A DNA stretch of 11,644 nucleotides. It comes from VMCP01 sp964645755 (GTDB lineage: Bacteria > Bacteroidota > Bacteroidia > NS11-12g > UBA955). Below, one piece after another: positions 1-7,979 of this stretch. The notes beneath the pieces are model-generated. The model saw only the letters and a program-made list of their open reading frames with translations, did no database searches and had not been told where the DNA came from. The DNA is taken from positions 1 through 11,644 of the forward strand of contig CAZYBT010000083.1 of assembly GCA_964645755.1 (NCBI GenBank). Reading direction: 5' to 3'. The translations under genes were made by a program, and so were the position numbers. How positions within the stretch are numbered: position 1 is the first letter of the stretch; each line of letters begins with the position of its first letter.

Positions 1-1
1 C

Positions 2-946
2 ACCATTGCAAATGGTTTATCTAGGTTTTCTCAACCCTCTATTGCCTCAATTGCAACATTAGATGTACCCGTTTTTGCTCAAACTACTGTTGATCAAACA
101 GATATCTTTAGCCGTAAGTTGAGTTTTTACGCTCGTGGACAAGTATCAAAGTTCGACTACCGGTTCATATTGAGCGATCCTTTTCCTATCACAAGCAATG
201 GTGCTGTGTTACCAGATATCTCAAAAAATGCAACTTTTAGTCCGCTGGGTCATCATTTGCAGCAAGGTGGATATTTGATGTATCAGTTTTTTGATCTTGA
301 GGGACATACAACTCCCTACATGACCGGGTCTTACTTGGGAACGAAGAAAGTTTTTAATGTGGCCGTTGGAGGAATTTTTCAAAGGAATGCAACTTGGAGA
401 AAAGGTACAGCCTCAGATACTGTATATGACAATTTGAAACTATTCTGTGTTGAATCATTTTTGGATATGCCCTTAAATAAAGAAAATAATACTGCAATCA
501 ATGCTTATGCGGGTTTCTTTCACACAGATTACGGTAAGAACTACTTAAGAATGAATGGTATTATGAATCCGGCAACGAATTCAAATCAAATTGGTTTGGT
601 GAAAGATGCGGGACCGATGTTTGGAAACGCAGTTCCAATGTTTGGTACAGGAAATGTTTTTTATGCTCAAGTGGCTTATTTGATGAGTCAAAATATTCTC
701 AAAAACGGAGCTCAATTGATGCCTTATGTGTCTTTGACTGTTTCAAAGTTTAACCGTTTGAAAAATCAAACTTTGAATACTTTAAATTTGGGTTTGAATT
801 ATTTGATTAAAGGGCATAAAGCGAAGTTGACTTTAGATTGGATGAATCGGCCGAATGTCACAGTTGCGCAAATCAATGGAATTGAAGTGATCCATAAAGA
901 TAAAGACTTAAATACCATTACATTGCAATTTCAAATTTTTCTTTAA
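2..946 (+). CDS. Outer-membrane porin, 5' truncated
   Basis: The frame is open from the window edge, so the start and signal peptide lie upstream; 314 codons are visible before the TAA at 944-946. An internal TTG at 119 is not a credible start because coding-like sequence continues in frame before it. The protein shows alternating hydrophobic/polar stretches with many aromatic residues and ends in a strand with a C-terminal aromatic/Leu finish (TLQFQIFL), typical of an outer-membrane beta-barrel. Segments such as LGHHLQQGGYLMYQFFD, TGSYLGTKKVFNVAVGG and PMFGTGNVFYAQVAYL resemble proteins annotated simply as 'porin' in Flavobacteriia (phosphate-selective-porin-like superfamily). Its likely role is passive solute uptake; the substrate cannot be told from sequence. 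No membership in the downstream glucan locus is shown: 178 bp with a strong inverted repeat follow. The barrel call is firm, the subfamily is from memory. Confidence 0.75.
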   Translation, partial: TIANGLSRFSQPSIASIATLDVPVFAQTTVDQTDIFSRKLSFYARGQVSKFDYRFILSDPFPITSNGAVLPDISKNATFSPLGHHLQQGGYLMYQFFDLEGHTTPYMTGSYLGTKKVFNVAVGGIFQRNATWRKGTASDTVYDNLKLFCVESFLDMPLNKENNTAINAYAGFFHTDYGKNYLRMNGIMNPATNSNQIGLVKDAGPMFGNAVPMFGTGNVFYAQVAYLMSQNILKNGAQLMPYVSLTVSKFNRLKNQTLNTLNLGLNYLIKGHKAKLTLDWMNRPNVTVAQINGIEVIHKDKDLNTITLQFQIFL

Positions 947-1124
947 TTTTTAAAACTAACTATTGTTTTTTTATTTAGATTTAATTTAAATTACAAAAAA
1001 AACCTTGTTGTATTTTTAACAATTACATATATTGCCAAACTGTTTGGGAGTGAAAAATTGTTTTCATGGTGTCTTTTTGCTCCCAAATAGTTGAAAATAA
1101 AGATATAAAATTGTTAAACAAACG
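947..1124. other. AT-rich intergenic region with inverted repeats
   Basis: No gene is seen between the porin stop and the remnant at 1125. The first part (947-1014) is simple AT-rich sequence with T and A runs. The second part is occupied by the nested inverted repeat listed separately. A small minus-strand frame crossing 1064-1324 has no family resemblance and overlaps the remnant gene, so it is not called. Confidence 0.6.
1015..1118. repeat. Nested inverted repeat / large hairpin
   Basis: Outer arms: TTTAACAATT at 1015-1024 and its exact reverse complement AATTGTTAAA at 1109-1118. Inner arms: 1038-1056 and 1074-1092 can pair over 19 positions (16 Watson-Crick plus 3 G-U as RNA), with a core of TTTGGGAG against CTCCCAAA and a 17-base loop. 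There is no U-run directly after either arm, so it is not a textbook intrinsic terminator. It could end porin transcription, act as the 5' leader of the following (now broken) gene, or be a small mobile-element relic. It sits 6 bp before the ATG at 1125. Confidence 0.6.
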
Positions 1125-1581
1125 ATGAAACAACCACAAATTGAAGCTGTGAGATTGAAAAGTTTTTTCAATTTCATGGGTTTATTTTTAACACAATGGC
1201 TGCACAATTGTGTGCAAGCACAAAACAACGAACCAAACAGCCAATATTTCATTACGATTAAGAATACCCTAGGAGAAAAGGTAGATTTCGCCAACTGCGG
1301 CGCTTGCTTCAATGCCGTATACACCAGCGGAATCTATGAATGCACTTGATTTCTTTTATTACAAATTGGGAGATAAAATTTGGAAAGAATATGGTTTTGT
1401 GGATGCTTTTCACATTGGTGAAGTTTGGGCTGCAAATTCATTTTTGGCCATTGATCAAGGTCCAATTGTGGTGATGATTGAGAACTACAGATCGGCTTTG
1501 TTTTGGGAAGAATTTACAAGTTGCTCAGAAGTAAAGACCGGATTGAAAAATTTGGGATTTTCGGCCCCATATCTAAATTGA
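1125..1581 (+). pseudogene. Decayed GH144/'glucoamylase'-type gene remnant
   Basis: The ATG at 1125 opens a 74-codon frame whose first 34 residues look like a signal peptide (KSFFNFMGLFLTQWLHNCVQAQ). From 1285 a different frame encodes the C-terminal end of a GH144/PF10091-type enzyme: ISPTAALASMPYTP, then EYGFVDAF, then AIDQGPIVVMIENYRSALFW, ending at TGA 1579-1581. This matches residues 401 to about 492 of the intact paralogue at 7980-9515, with roughly half the positions identical by eye. In the homologous frame stops (TAG at 1270 and 1282) lie just before the match. The central catalytic part, including the GGDLVE motif, is absent. The simplest reading is a large internal deletion of a secreted GH144 gene plus a frame change. 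An assembly collapse in this N-containing scaffold is an alternative. A small expressed fragment starting at ATG 1312 is unlikely but possible. It ends 16 bp before the GH3 gene, suggesting the two once formed an operon. Confidence 0.8.
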
Positions 1582-1597
1582 GAATATACGCAATTTT

Positions 1598-3877
1598 ATG
1601 AAAATATACAAGTTAAATCGTTTAAAATTTATTGCAATTTTCGCAACATTTTGGGGGACATTCAACCTCAATGCTCAGTCAAGAGCCAATCAATTTGTTG
1701 ATTCGCTCATGAATTTAATGACCATTCAAGAAAAAATTGGTCAGTTAAATTTACCATCTGTTGGATTTGATGTTACTGGTCCAGTTGTGAATCAGGGAGT
1801 TGAAGAGAAAATTTCTAAGGGCTTGGTAGGAGGTGTTTTCAATACTTTTACTCCAATTGCGGTGCGTAAACTGCAAGAAAAAGCCATCAAATCGCACCGT
1901 TTGCATATTCCATTGTTGTTTGGATACGATGTGATTCACGGCCACAGAACCATTTTTCCAATTCCATTGGCATTGTCTTGTACTTGGAATTTAGGAGCAA
2001 TCGAAACGATGGCCAAAGTAAGCGCCATGGAAGCAACTGCAGATGGATTAAACTGGACATTTTCGCCAATGGTAGATATTGCCCGCGATCCCCGTTGGGG
2101 AAGAGTTTCAGAATGTGCCGGTGAAGATCCTTATTTAGGGTCTCGAATTGCTGAAGCAATGGTGAGAGGTTACCAAGGAACAAGTTTGCGCAACCCAGAA
2201 AATCTGATGGCTTGTGTGAAGCATTTTGCGCTTTACGGGGGTGCCGAAGCTGGAAGAGACTACAATACCGTTGATATGTCGATGTTCAAAATGTTCAACG
2301 ATTATCTACCACCATATCAAGCTGCGGTGAATGCAGGTGTTGCTACTGTGATGACATCCTTTAACGATGTAAACGGTGTGCCAGCAACTTGCAATCCGTT
2401 TTTATTGGATACCATTTTGAAGAAAAAATGGGGCTTTAAGGGAATGGTTGTGACCGATTATACCGCCATCAATGAATTGATGAATCATGGAATGGGCAAC
2501 GAAAAAACAGTAGCAAAAAGAGCCTTAGAAGCCGGTGCCGATATGGATATGGTGGGTGAATTGTATTTGAATCACCTTGAAACACTTTTGAGGGATGGTA
2601 AATTGAATATGAATTACATCGACCGTTCTTGCCGAAATATTCTCCTTTCTAAATACAATTTGGGACTGTTTGATGATCCTTATCGTGGATTGGATGAAAA
2701 ACGCCAATCTGAATTGATGTCTGAACAAAACAAGCAAACAGCCTTAAAAATTGCTGAAGAATCCATTGTCCTTCTAAAAAATCAAAACAATATTCTGCCT
2801 TTACAAAAGAATTCTGGCAAGAAAATAGCCTTTATTGGACCACAAATTCAAAGACAAAGGGACATGATTGGTAATTGGAGTGGTGCTGGTGATTGGAAAA
2901 AAGCCATTACATTGTATCAAGCCCTAAGCAATGATGCTTCCCTTGGATTTGGTAGTAATATTTCCTATGCGTTAGGCTGCAATTTGATTGAAGATGAGGC
3001 TTTGCGTCAAAAATTAAATCAGCACGATGGACAATTGGAATTGTCTAAGAAATCATCGGCAGATTTGATAAATGAAGCGGTAAAGTTGGCTCAAAAGTCT
3101 GATATAGTTGTGTTGGCTTTGGGTGAAACTTTCGGTATGAGTGGCGAAGCTGCTTCTATGTCGAACATTGATTTACAGCCACAACAAAAAGCATTGTTCA
3201 AAGCTTTAAAAGCAGTTGGTAAACCAATTGTTTTATTGTTGTTTAACGGAAGACCAATGACCATTGAAAACGAATTTAATCAGGCAGATGCAGTGGTTGA
3301 ATGTTGGTTCCCAGGAACTATGGGCGGTGAAGCGGTTAAAAATATCTTGTTTGGGGTTGTAAATCCCTCAGGAAAATTGACAATGTCGTTTCCTCGCAAT
3401 GTAGGACAAATCCCAGTATACTATAATTCACGTAAAACTGGCCGTCCATTCGACGAAAATCAAAAATACACATCCAAGTACCTCGATATCGCAAATACGC
3501 CTTTGTTGCCATTTGGCTATGGTTTGAGTTATACCTCATTTGAATATTCAAATTTGATGGTGACACAAACTGAAAATGGGTATATCAATGTTGCAGTGGA
3601 TGTTAAAAATACGGGTAAAATTGATGGTAAAGAGGTGATACAATTGTATGTCACTGACATTGAAGCAACTATGACCCGACCTGTGAAACAGTTAAAAAGA
3701 TTTAAGAAAATTGATTTAAAAGCAGGCGAACAATACACCGCACATTTTCAGTTGAATAAATCCGATTTGAGTTACTTCAATGATCAAATGAAAGTGGTTT
3801 TTGAACCGGGTGAATTTGGAATTTCTGTGGGTGGAAACTCGGATGCCACGCTTAAAACAGTCATCAATATTCAGTAA
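1598..3877 (+). CDS. bglX: Secreted GH3 beta-glucosidase, BglX type
   Basis: Hydrolyses terminal beta-linked glucose from oligosaccharides. The protein has 759 residues, close to E. coli BglX. Order: signal peptide (about 1-27, ending NLNAQ), GH3 N-terminal barrel (about 45-355), GH3 C-terminal alpha/beta domain (about 386-625), and a fibronectin-III-like domain (about 640-745). Visible motifs are DIARDPRWGR, the K208-H209 pair in CVKHF, the nucleophile D287 in VVTDYTA, and the likely acid/base E517 in MSGEAAS. The Arg that commonly follows in SGEAxSR is Met here. The ATG is preceded by AT-rich sequence with no Shine-Dalgarno, usual for the phylum. It follows the GH144 remnant by 16 bp and is closed by the terminator at 3894. 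GH3 enzymes beside GH144 genes in this phylum are known to act on sophorose-type beta-1,2-linked products; applying this here is inference. The family call is secure. Confidence 0.95.
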   Translation: MKIYKLNRLKFIAIFATFWGTFNLNAQSRANQFVDSLMNLMTIQEKIGQLNLPSVGFDVTGPVVNQGVEEKISKGLVGGVFNTFTPIAVRKLQEKAIKSHRLHIPLLFGYDVIHGHRTIFPIPLALSCTWNLGAIETMAKVSAMEATADGLNWTFSPMVDIARDPRWGRVSECAGEDPYLGSRIAEAMVRGYQGTSLRNPENLMACVKHFALYGGAEAGRDYNTVDMSMFKMFNDYLPPYQAAVNAGVATVMTSFNDVNGVPATCNPFLLDTILKKKWGFKGMVVTDYTAINELMNHGMGNEKTVAKRALEAGADMDMVGELYLNHLETLLRDGKLNMNYIDRSCRNILLSKYNLGLFDDPYRGLDEKRQSELMSEQNKQTALKIAEESIVLLKNQNNILPLQKNSGKKIAFIGPQIQRQRDMIGNWSGAGDWKKAITLYQALSNDASLGFGSNISYALGCNLIEDEALRQKLNQHDGQLELSKKSSADLINEAVKLAQKSDIVVLALGETFGMSGEAASMSNIDLQPQQKALFKALKAVGKPIVLLLFNGRPMTIENEFNQADAVVECWFPGTMGGEAVKNILFGVVNPSGKLTMSFPRNVGQIPVYYNSRKTGRPFDENQKYTSKYLDIANTPLLPFGYGLSYTSFEYSNLMVTQTENGYINVAVDVKNTGKIDGKEVIQLYVTDIEATMTRPVKQLKRFKKIDLKAGEQYTAHFQLNKSDLSYFNDQMKVVFEPGEFGISVGGNSDATLKTVINIQ

Positions 3878-3893
3878 TTAATGATACAATCAA

Positions 3894-3930
3894 TAAAAAA
3901 ATGCTCCCAATTTTAGGGAGCATTTTTTTA
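3894..3930. terminator. Bidirectional intrinsic terminator
   Basis: Perfect 8-bp stem ATGCTCCC (3901-3908) / GGGAGCAT (3916-3923) with a 7-base loop, extended by an A-run on the left and a T-run on the right, so each strand gives a hairpin followed by U residues. It lies between the convergent bglX and OsmC-family genes and probably ends both transcripts. It overlaps the last codons of the minus-strand gene slightly. Confidence 0.9.
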
Positions 3931-4392
3931 TGCTTTTTTTATCCCAACCGAATGTTTCACAGGGAAATTCACCGAGTTGGCAATGAAACATTTTTCATTG
4001 GCTTTGTGATGCAGTTCTAAGGCCAAGGCTTCATCCGACTCAGAAGAAATGGTGACAATCGGATTTAATGTTACCTCAGTAATTTTCCCAGATCCGTTTT
4101 CTATGGTGAGTGTTCCTGAATAGCTGTCGGTATATTCAATCACATTTACCCCAGCGTCGGCACAGAGGTGGAAATACCACAACATATGGCATGCCGAAAG
4201 TGCATTAAGTAGAGAATCTTCTGGGTTAATTCTGGTTCCATCTCCTAAAAATGCAGGATCTGCCGAACCAAGAATTTCAATTTTTCCTGGAGATTTTATG
4301 AGGTGGTCTCTCGAATATGCATCGTATGCAGTTGTTCCGTTACCATTGTTTCCTGTCCACTCTATGTGTCCTTTGAAATGATGTATTGACAT
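3928..4392 (-). CDS. OsmC-family peroxiredoxin
   Basis: Cytoplasmic thiol peroxidase family that reduces organic hydroperoxides. With the start at 4392 (MSIHHFKGHIEWTGN...) it has 154 residues, the normal family length, and begins where the family begins; an upstream in-frame ATG at 4440 would place the first residues inside the GH31 gene and is not favoured. The two conserved family cysteines are visible: C68 in LSACHMLW and C135 in NEKCFIANS, with R54 and E58 in the conserved TRINPEDSL segment and a further cysteine C77 in HLCADAG. No signal peptide is seen. The start is only 2 bp past the GH31 stop, so it is probably the last gene of the esterase-GH31-OsmC operon. Why a stress enzyme is translated with secreted glycan enzymes is unclear; it may be simple read-through organisation. 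Confidence 0.93.
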   Translation of the reverse strand: MSIHHFKGHIEWTGNNGNGTTAYDAYSRDHLIKSPGKIEILGSADPAFLGDGTRINPEDSLLNALSACHMLWYFHLCADAGVNVIEYTDSYSGTLTIENGSGKITEVTLNPIVTISSESDEALALELHHKANEKCFIANSVNFPVKHSVGIKKA

Positions 4393-4394
4393 GG

Positions 4395-7031
4395 TTATTT
4401 GATTTTGAAATGAAAAGTTTCTGATGGCATACTCACGCAAAATTTGTAAATTGGTTGTTCTGTTTTTGTGACTCTTTCAATTTTATACAAATCTTGTTTT
4501 ATCGCAAAATGCGGAATATTTGTTTCCGTAACTTTTGCAGAATTCGCAACAAAAACTTCGTTTTTTACCTCGAAAATATGTGGCTTTGGGCTGTCATCGA
4601 TGTTGCTTGCTTTGCTTTCTGGAAGCCCGTGTACCACAAATTGAATGGTTTTATACGGGAATTCAAACCCATTTGATTTTTCAATTTTGAAGGTAATATC
4701 TTGATCTTTTGCATTTCCGAAAATGCGAATTTGACCTTTAGGGATGTCTTTGTGATTGAGGGAAATCCCATCGTCTTCGTATAAATATCCCTCGTAAAGA
4801 CCAACATTGTTGTAGTAAATATGGAAATTAATGGTGTCGGATTTACTTTGTGTATTTTCTATTTTTTGAGGGACAATTTCTGGCAAAATAGCTCCTGCAT
4901 GAACATAAATTGGCAATTGGACCATGCCCGCATTGACAAAATGAGTTTTATTGCTCGAAAGTTTTTGGTCGCTGTAGATTGAATACCAATGGTTTGAAGA
5001 TGGTAATGTTGGCAAAAATACTTCCGTGCTCTTTGCAGTGCTTCTCACCGGCGCTATTAATAACCCATTTCCCAAAACAAATTGACTTTCAAATTTGTCT
5101 GAAAATGCTTGGGAATAATTGAATGGCGACAAATTGGAATAATAGGCCATGGATTTTAAAACTGGACTTTCATTCTGTTGCATGGCACTATAAATGTATG
5201 GCATGAGTCTGTAACGAAGCTGCATGTAATAACGGTTGATTTCCGTATTGATGTCGCCGTAGCACCAAGGCTCAGAAGTTGGCATGTCAATCATTTTGTG
5301 GGCACGGTAAAAAGGGGTAAAAGCGGCAATGGACATCCACCTGGTAAAAAGTTCTGGGGTGGCAGGGTTCATAAATCCTCCAACATCGGCACCCACAAAA
5401 TCTACGCCGCACAACGACATATTGGCGAGCATTTTGAAGCTCAACATCATATGGTCATCAGTGGCAACATTGTCGCCAGTCCAAACGGCAGCATATTTTT
5501 GTATTCCGGCAAAACCGGCCCTTGTAAGTGTGAAAACCCTTTTGTTGAGCAACTTTTCAGCTCCTTCTCTTGTTGCTCGAGCCATTTGCATTCCATAAAT
5601 GTTTCTGTTTTGCGTGAGGTTGCTCAAATGTCCCTCACGATTAAAACGAATATAACTCGGCACTTCCTTCCCCCAAGCCGCTGGCTCATTCATGTCGTTC
5701 CACAAACCAGAAATCCCTAAATCGGTATAGAATTTTACAGAATTACTCCACCAATTGCGTGCTTTGGGATTTGTAAAGTCAGGGAAATTGCACAATCCGG
5801 GCCAAACCCCAGCTTCGTAATTTTTGCCATTGGGGTATTTAAGATATAAGTCTTGTTTCAATGCATTTTCATAGGCAGGGTAACCTTTTTCCACTTTGAT
5901 TCCTGGATCTAAAATGGTGATGATATTAACGCCATTTTTTTTGAGGGATTCTATCATGAGTTTTGGATTCGGAAATGCATTTTGATTGAAAGTGAATACT
6001 TTGCAGGCGTCCATGTAATGAATATCTAAATGAATGGCATCTATGGGCATGTTTTTCTTTTTGAATTCTGCTGCCAATGTGAGTACTTCATCTTGAGTTT
6101 TATAACTCCAACGTGATTGGTGAAATCCCAAACTCCATTTTGGTGGTAACGGAGTATATCCGGTTAATGCTCTGTATTTAGAACTTATGTCGGAAATTGA
6201 ATGGCCGAGAATGACGTAATACCTTAAATGATCGTCTTCAACAGAAATAGAACTGTAGTCGCAAGCCGCACCAAAGTTGAAGTAGCTCTTGCTTGAATGA
6301 TCTACATAAACTCCATAATTGAAAGCGTTATTTCCCCCAATATAAAATGGGATAGAAACATACAGGGGGTCNNNNNNNNNNTCCAAACCATATGCCGGAA
6401 CATCCGAATTCCACATGGTATAAGCGTTTCCTTTTTTGTTTACAGGACCCGTTTTTTCGCCAAGACCAATAAAATAATCTTCCTGAATTTCGAAGTTTTT
6501 ACTGATTTTATGATCTTCATTCACCCAAGGTAATGAAATATTGTCTCTCAAAATGACAGAAGAGTTGGCATATTGATTGTTCAAATCTTTGGTGGAGTTT
6601 TTAAAATCGATTTCACGCACAGCCAAATGGAAAGGATTGGTTTCCAATTCAATGATGTATTTATCTAGGAAATACAATTCTGTAGTTGGAGTATTTCCGC
6701 CTTTTTTGACTTGAATTGCTGGTAACTTGTTTTTTAAAAGTTCAGCTCTTTGGTCGGAAGAAACCGTGTATGAATGGTGCCAACTAGTTTTGTTTTTGCT
6801 GGGTAAATAGGTGAATTCAAGCATGTCTACCTGTGCATTTTGATTCAATGAGATAGCTTGAATGATTAATTGAAATTCTGGAGTTGTAACCTCTATTTGG
6901 TTGCCATTGATTATTTGAGACTTTACATTTTGGGCAATTGTTTGATTGAATAGGCCGTTGATAATCATCGCGCTAAACAACAACAGCCTAAGATATTTGG
7001 AATTTTGATTAAAATATTGTATATTAAGCAT
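4395..7031 (-). CDS. Secreted GH31 alpha-glucosidase family enzyme
   Basis: Retaining glycosidase of family 31, expected to cleave alpha-linked glucose (or xylose) from oligo- or polysaccharides. As drawn it has 878 residues, including four undetermined ones (217-220) caused by the N run. Order: signal peptide (about 1-34, ending QTIAQ), N-terminal beta-sandwich (about 35-280), catalytic barrel (about 290-640), C-terminal beta-sandwich domains with a DUF5110-like segment (YLYEDDG, about 747). Visible active-site motifs are D336-IHYMD-D341, nucleophile D446 in GLWNDMNEP, likely acid/base D520 in VWTGDN, and GADVGGF after it. The spacing between D446 and D520 is shorter than in the archaeal and human enzymes I remember. 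Exact linkage specificity cannot be assigned. The stop of the esterase gene lies 6 bp upstream and OsmC follows by 2 bp, so all three are probably co-transcribed from the divergent promoter region near 7914-7979. Confidence 0.93.
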   Translation of the reverse strand: MLNIQYFNQNSKYLRLLLFSAMIINGLFNQTIAQNVKSQIINGNQIEVTTPEFQLIIQAISLNQNAQVDMLEFTYLPSKNKTSWHHSYTVSSDQRAELLKNKLPAIQVKKGGNTPTTELYFLDKYIIELETNPFHLAVREIDFKNSTKDLNNQYANSSVILRDNISLPWVNEDHKISKNFEIQEDYFIGLGEKTGPVNKKGNAYTMWNSDVPAYGLXXXXDPLYVSIPFYIGGNNAFNYGVYVDHSSKSYFNFGAACDYSSISVEDDHLRYYVILGHSISDISSKYRALTGYTPLPPKWSLGFHQSRWSYKTQDEVLTLAAEFKKKNMPIDAIHLDIHYMDACKVFTFNQNAFPNPKLMIESLKKNGVNIITILDPGIKVEKGYPAYENALKQDLYLKYPNGKNYEAGVWPGLCNFPDFTNPKARNWWSNSVKFYTDLGISGLWNDMNEPAAWGKEVPSYIRFNREGHLSNLTQNRNIYGMQMARATREGAEKLLNKRVFTLTRAGFAGIQKYAAVWTGDNVATDDHMMLSFKMLANMSLCGVDFVGADVGGFMNPATPELFTRWMSIAAFTPFYRAHKMIDMPTSEPWCYGDINTEINRYYMQLRYRLMPYIYSAMQQNESPVLKSMAYYSNLSPFNYSQAFSDKFESQFVLGNGLLIAPVRSTAKSTEVFLPTLPSSNHWYSIYSDQKLSSNKTHFVNAGMVQLPIYVHAGAILPEIVPQKIENTQSKSDTINFHIYYNNVGLYEGYLYEDDGISLNHKDIPKGQIRIFGNAKDQDITFKIEKSNGFEFPYKTIQFVVHGLPESKASNIDDSPKPHIFEVKNEVFVANSAKVTETNIPHFAIKQDLYKIERVTKTEQPIYKFCVSMPSETFHFKIK
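6372..6381. other. Assembly gap of ten N
   Basis: Ten undetermined bases inside the GH31 gene. The flanks read ...GL-(GAn) and GAC-CCC-CTG-TAT on the coding strand, so the frame is kept with ten N. GH31 relatives commonly have four residues between the Tyr of this segment and DPLY, which would fit a true gap of four bases; the N count is therefore probably only a placeholder. Confidence 0.95.
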
Positions 7032-7037
7032 TTGGGT

Positions 7038-7913
7038 TTATTTAAGTTTTTGTTGAAACATCCAAGGCAAAAGTTCAGGTTCTGCAAATGCAGAATCCCA
7101 GCTGTTGTGATTTGCATTGGGAAATAAGGTGATTTTGGTATTAATACCTGCATTTTTCAATTGATTTGCAATTTCTATACTGCAAATTGGAGGCACAATG
7201 TCGTCTTTGAGACCGTGAAAAAACCACCAATGAGAATGTTTCAATTCTTTCAAGTTGGTTATTTTTCCTCCACCACAAATTGGAAATGCCGCTGCAAAGG
7301 TTTTTGGCATTCGCTTCATGATTTCAATGGTTCCCATACCGCCCATCGAAAGTCCGCCAATATAAATTCTTGTTGTATCGATATACGATTGTTTTTTCAG
7401 GTGATTCACAAAAGCCATTAAAAGTGTCATTGCTTTGGTGGACTCAATATCGTCGTTAAAAGTAAAATGTGGTTTGCCTGAGGAATCGGTGGTGCGAGAT
7501 ACGTTGCTCCAATAACTGTTTTTAGAGCATTGCGGGAAAATGGCGTGGCATGGAAATCCTGAATAGGACGCCCTCCAAATCCACTCGCTGCCATGTGAAA
7601 GTTGACTTGAATTGTCGTTGCCTTTTTCACCTGATCCGTGTAAAAAAATTACAAGGGGCAGTGGTTCCTCCCAAATGCTCGATAAATTGAATTCTCGATA
7701 AGGCAGGGTGTCGCCTTGATAAACAAACAGGCCTCTTTTATATTCTTTATTTGTGTCAAATTTTGCGGTATCTCCATAATAAATGGGTTCTTTTTCATTT
7801 TTTAATAGATGCTGATTTTTGGTTTGATTTTGTATGAGCAGATTACAGCTGTTAACGAATAATCCGAGCAGAATGCATGTTTTGAAAACGAAATGTGGCC
7901 GATTATGTTTCAT
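7038..7913 (-). CDS. Secreted alpha/beta-hydrolase, esterase/peptidase-like
   Basis: A 291-residue serine hydrolase resembling the COG4099 'predicted peptidase' and carboxylesterase group. The N-terminus is a signal sequence ending LFVNSC, so C23 may be lipidated (a relaxed lipobox with Asn at -2). Visible motifs: oxyanion segment H92-G-S-G in VIFLHGSGEKGND, nucleophile S189 in GGLSMGGMG, acid D237 in FHGLKDDIVPP, and H269 in NANHNSWDSAF, a complete catalytic triad. The protein is at normal length and the start at 7913 follows an AT-rich leader without Shine-Dalgarno. It is the first gene of the operon with GH31 and OsmC. In glycan loci such enzymes often remove acyl groups from sugars; that role here is inference, and peptidase or other ester substrates remain possible. 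Confidence 0.85.
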   Translation of the reverse strand: MKHNRPHFVFKTCILLGLFVNSCNLLIQNQTKNQHLLKNEKEPIYYGDTAKFDTNKEYKRGLFVYQGDTLPYREFNLSSIWEEPLPLVIFLHGSGEKGNDNSSQLSHGSEWIWRASYSGFPCHAIFPQCSKNSYWSNVSRTTDSSGKPHFTFNDDIESTKAMTLLMAFVNHLKKQSYIDTTRIYIGGLSMGGMGTIEIMKRMPKTFAAAFPICGGGKITNLKELKHSHWWFFHGLKDDIVPPICSIEIANQLKNAGINTKITLFPNANHNSWDSAFAEPELLPWMFQQKLK

Positions 7914-7979
7914 GGATTACAAATATTGTCAATTTTACAAATACAATTGCTAAATTGCTTTACTTTTATCTAATTATCA
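7914..7979. promoter_or_regulatory. Divergent promoter region between esterase and GH144 genes
   Basis: 66 bp of very AT-rich DNA separate two divergent starts, so both promoters must lie here or within the genes. TTACAAATA occurs twice as a direct repeat (7917-7925 and 7935-7943), that is TATTTGTAA toward the esterase gene; TACTTTTA at 7961-7968 is a one-mismatch fit to the Bacteroidota -7 element TAnnTTTG toward GH144. No convincing paired -33 element was found, so individual promoters are not placed. Confidence 0.5.

Noticed and set aside
119..946. TTG at 119 as the start of the porin
   Set aside because: The frame stays open to the window edge with coding-like sequence, and no signal peptide follows the TTG.
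1285..1298. Fourteen bases identical to 9180-9193 at the seam of the remnant, possible recombination joint
   Set aside because: The identity lies inside the conserved ISPTA codons of two paralogues, and the sequence upstream of the seam does not match the other copy, so shared ancestry explains it.
1064..1324. Minus-strand 86-codon frame with hydrophobic segment
   Set aside because: It overlaps the hairpin and the GH144 remnant, has no recognisable family, and is explained as the antisense of the remnant.
5178..5720. Plus-strand 180-codon frame
   Set aside because: It lies wholly antisense to the conserved catalytic part of GH31 and shows no motif of its own.
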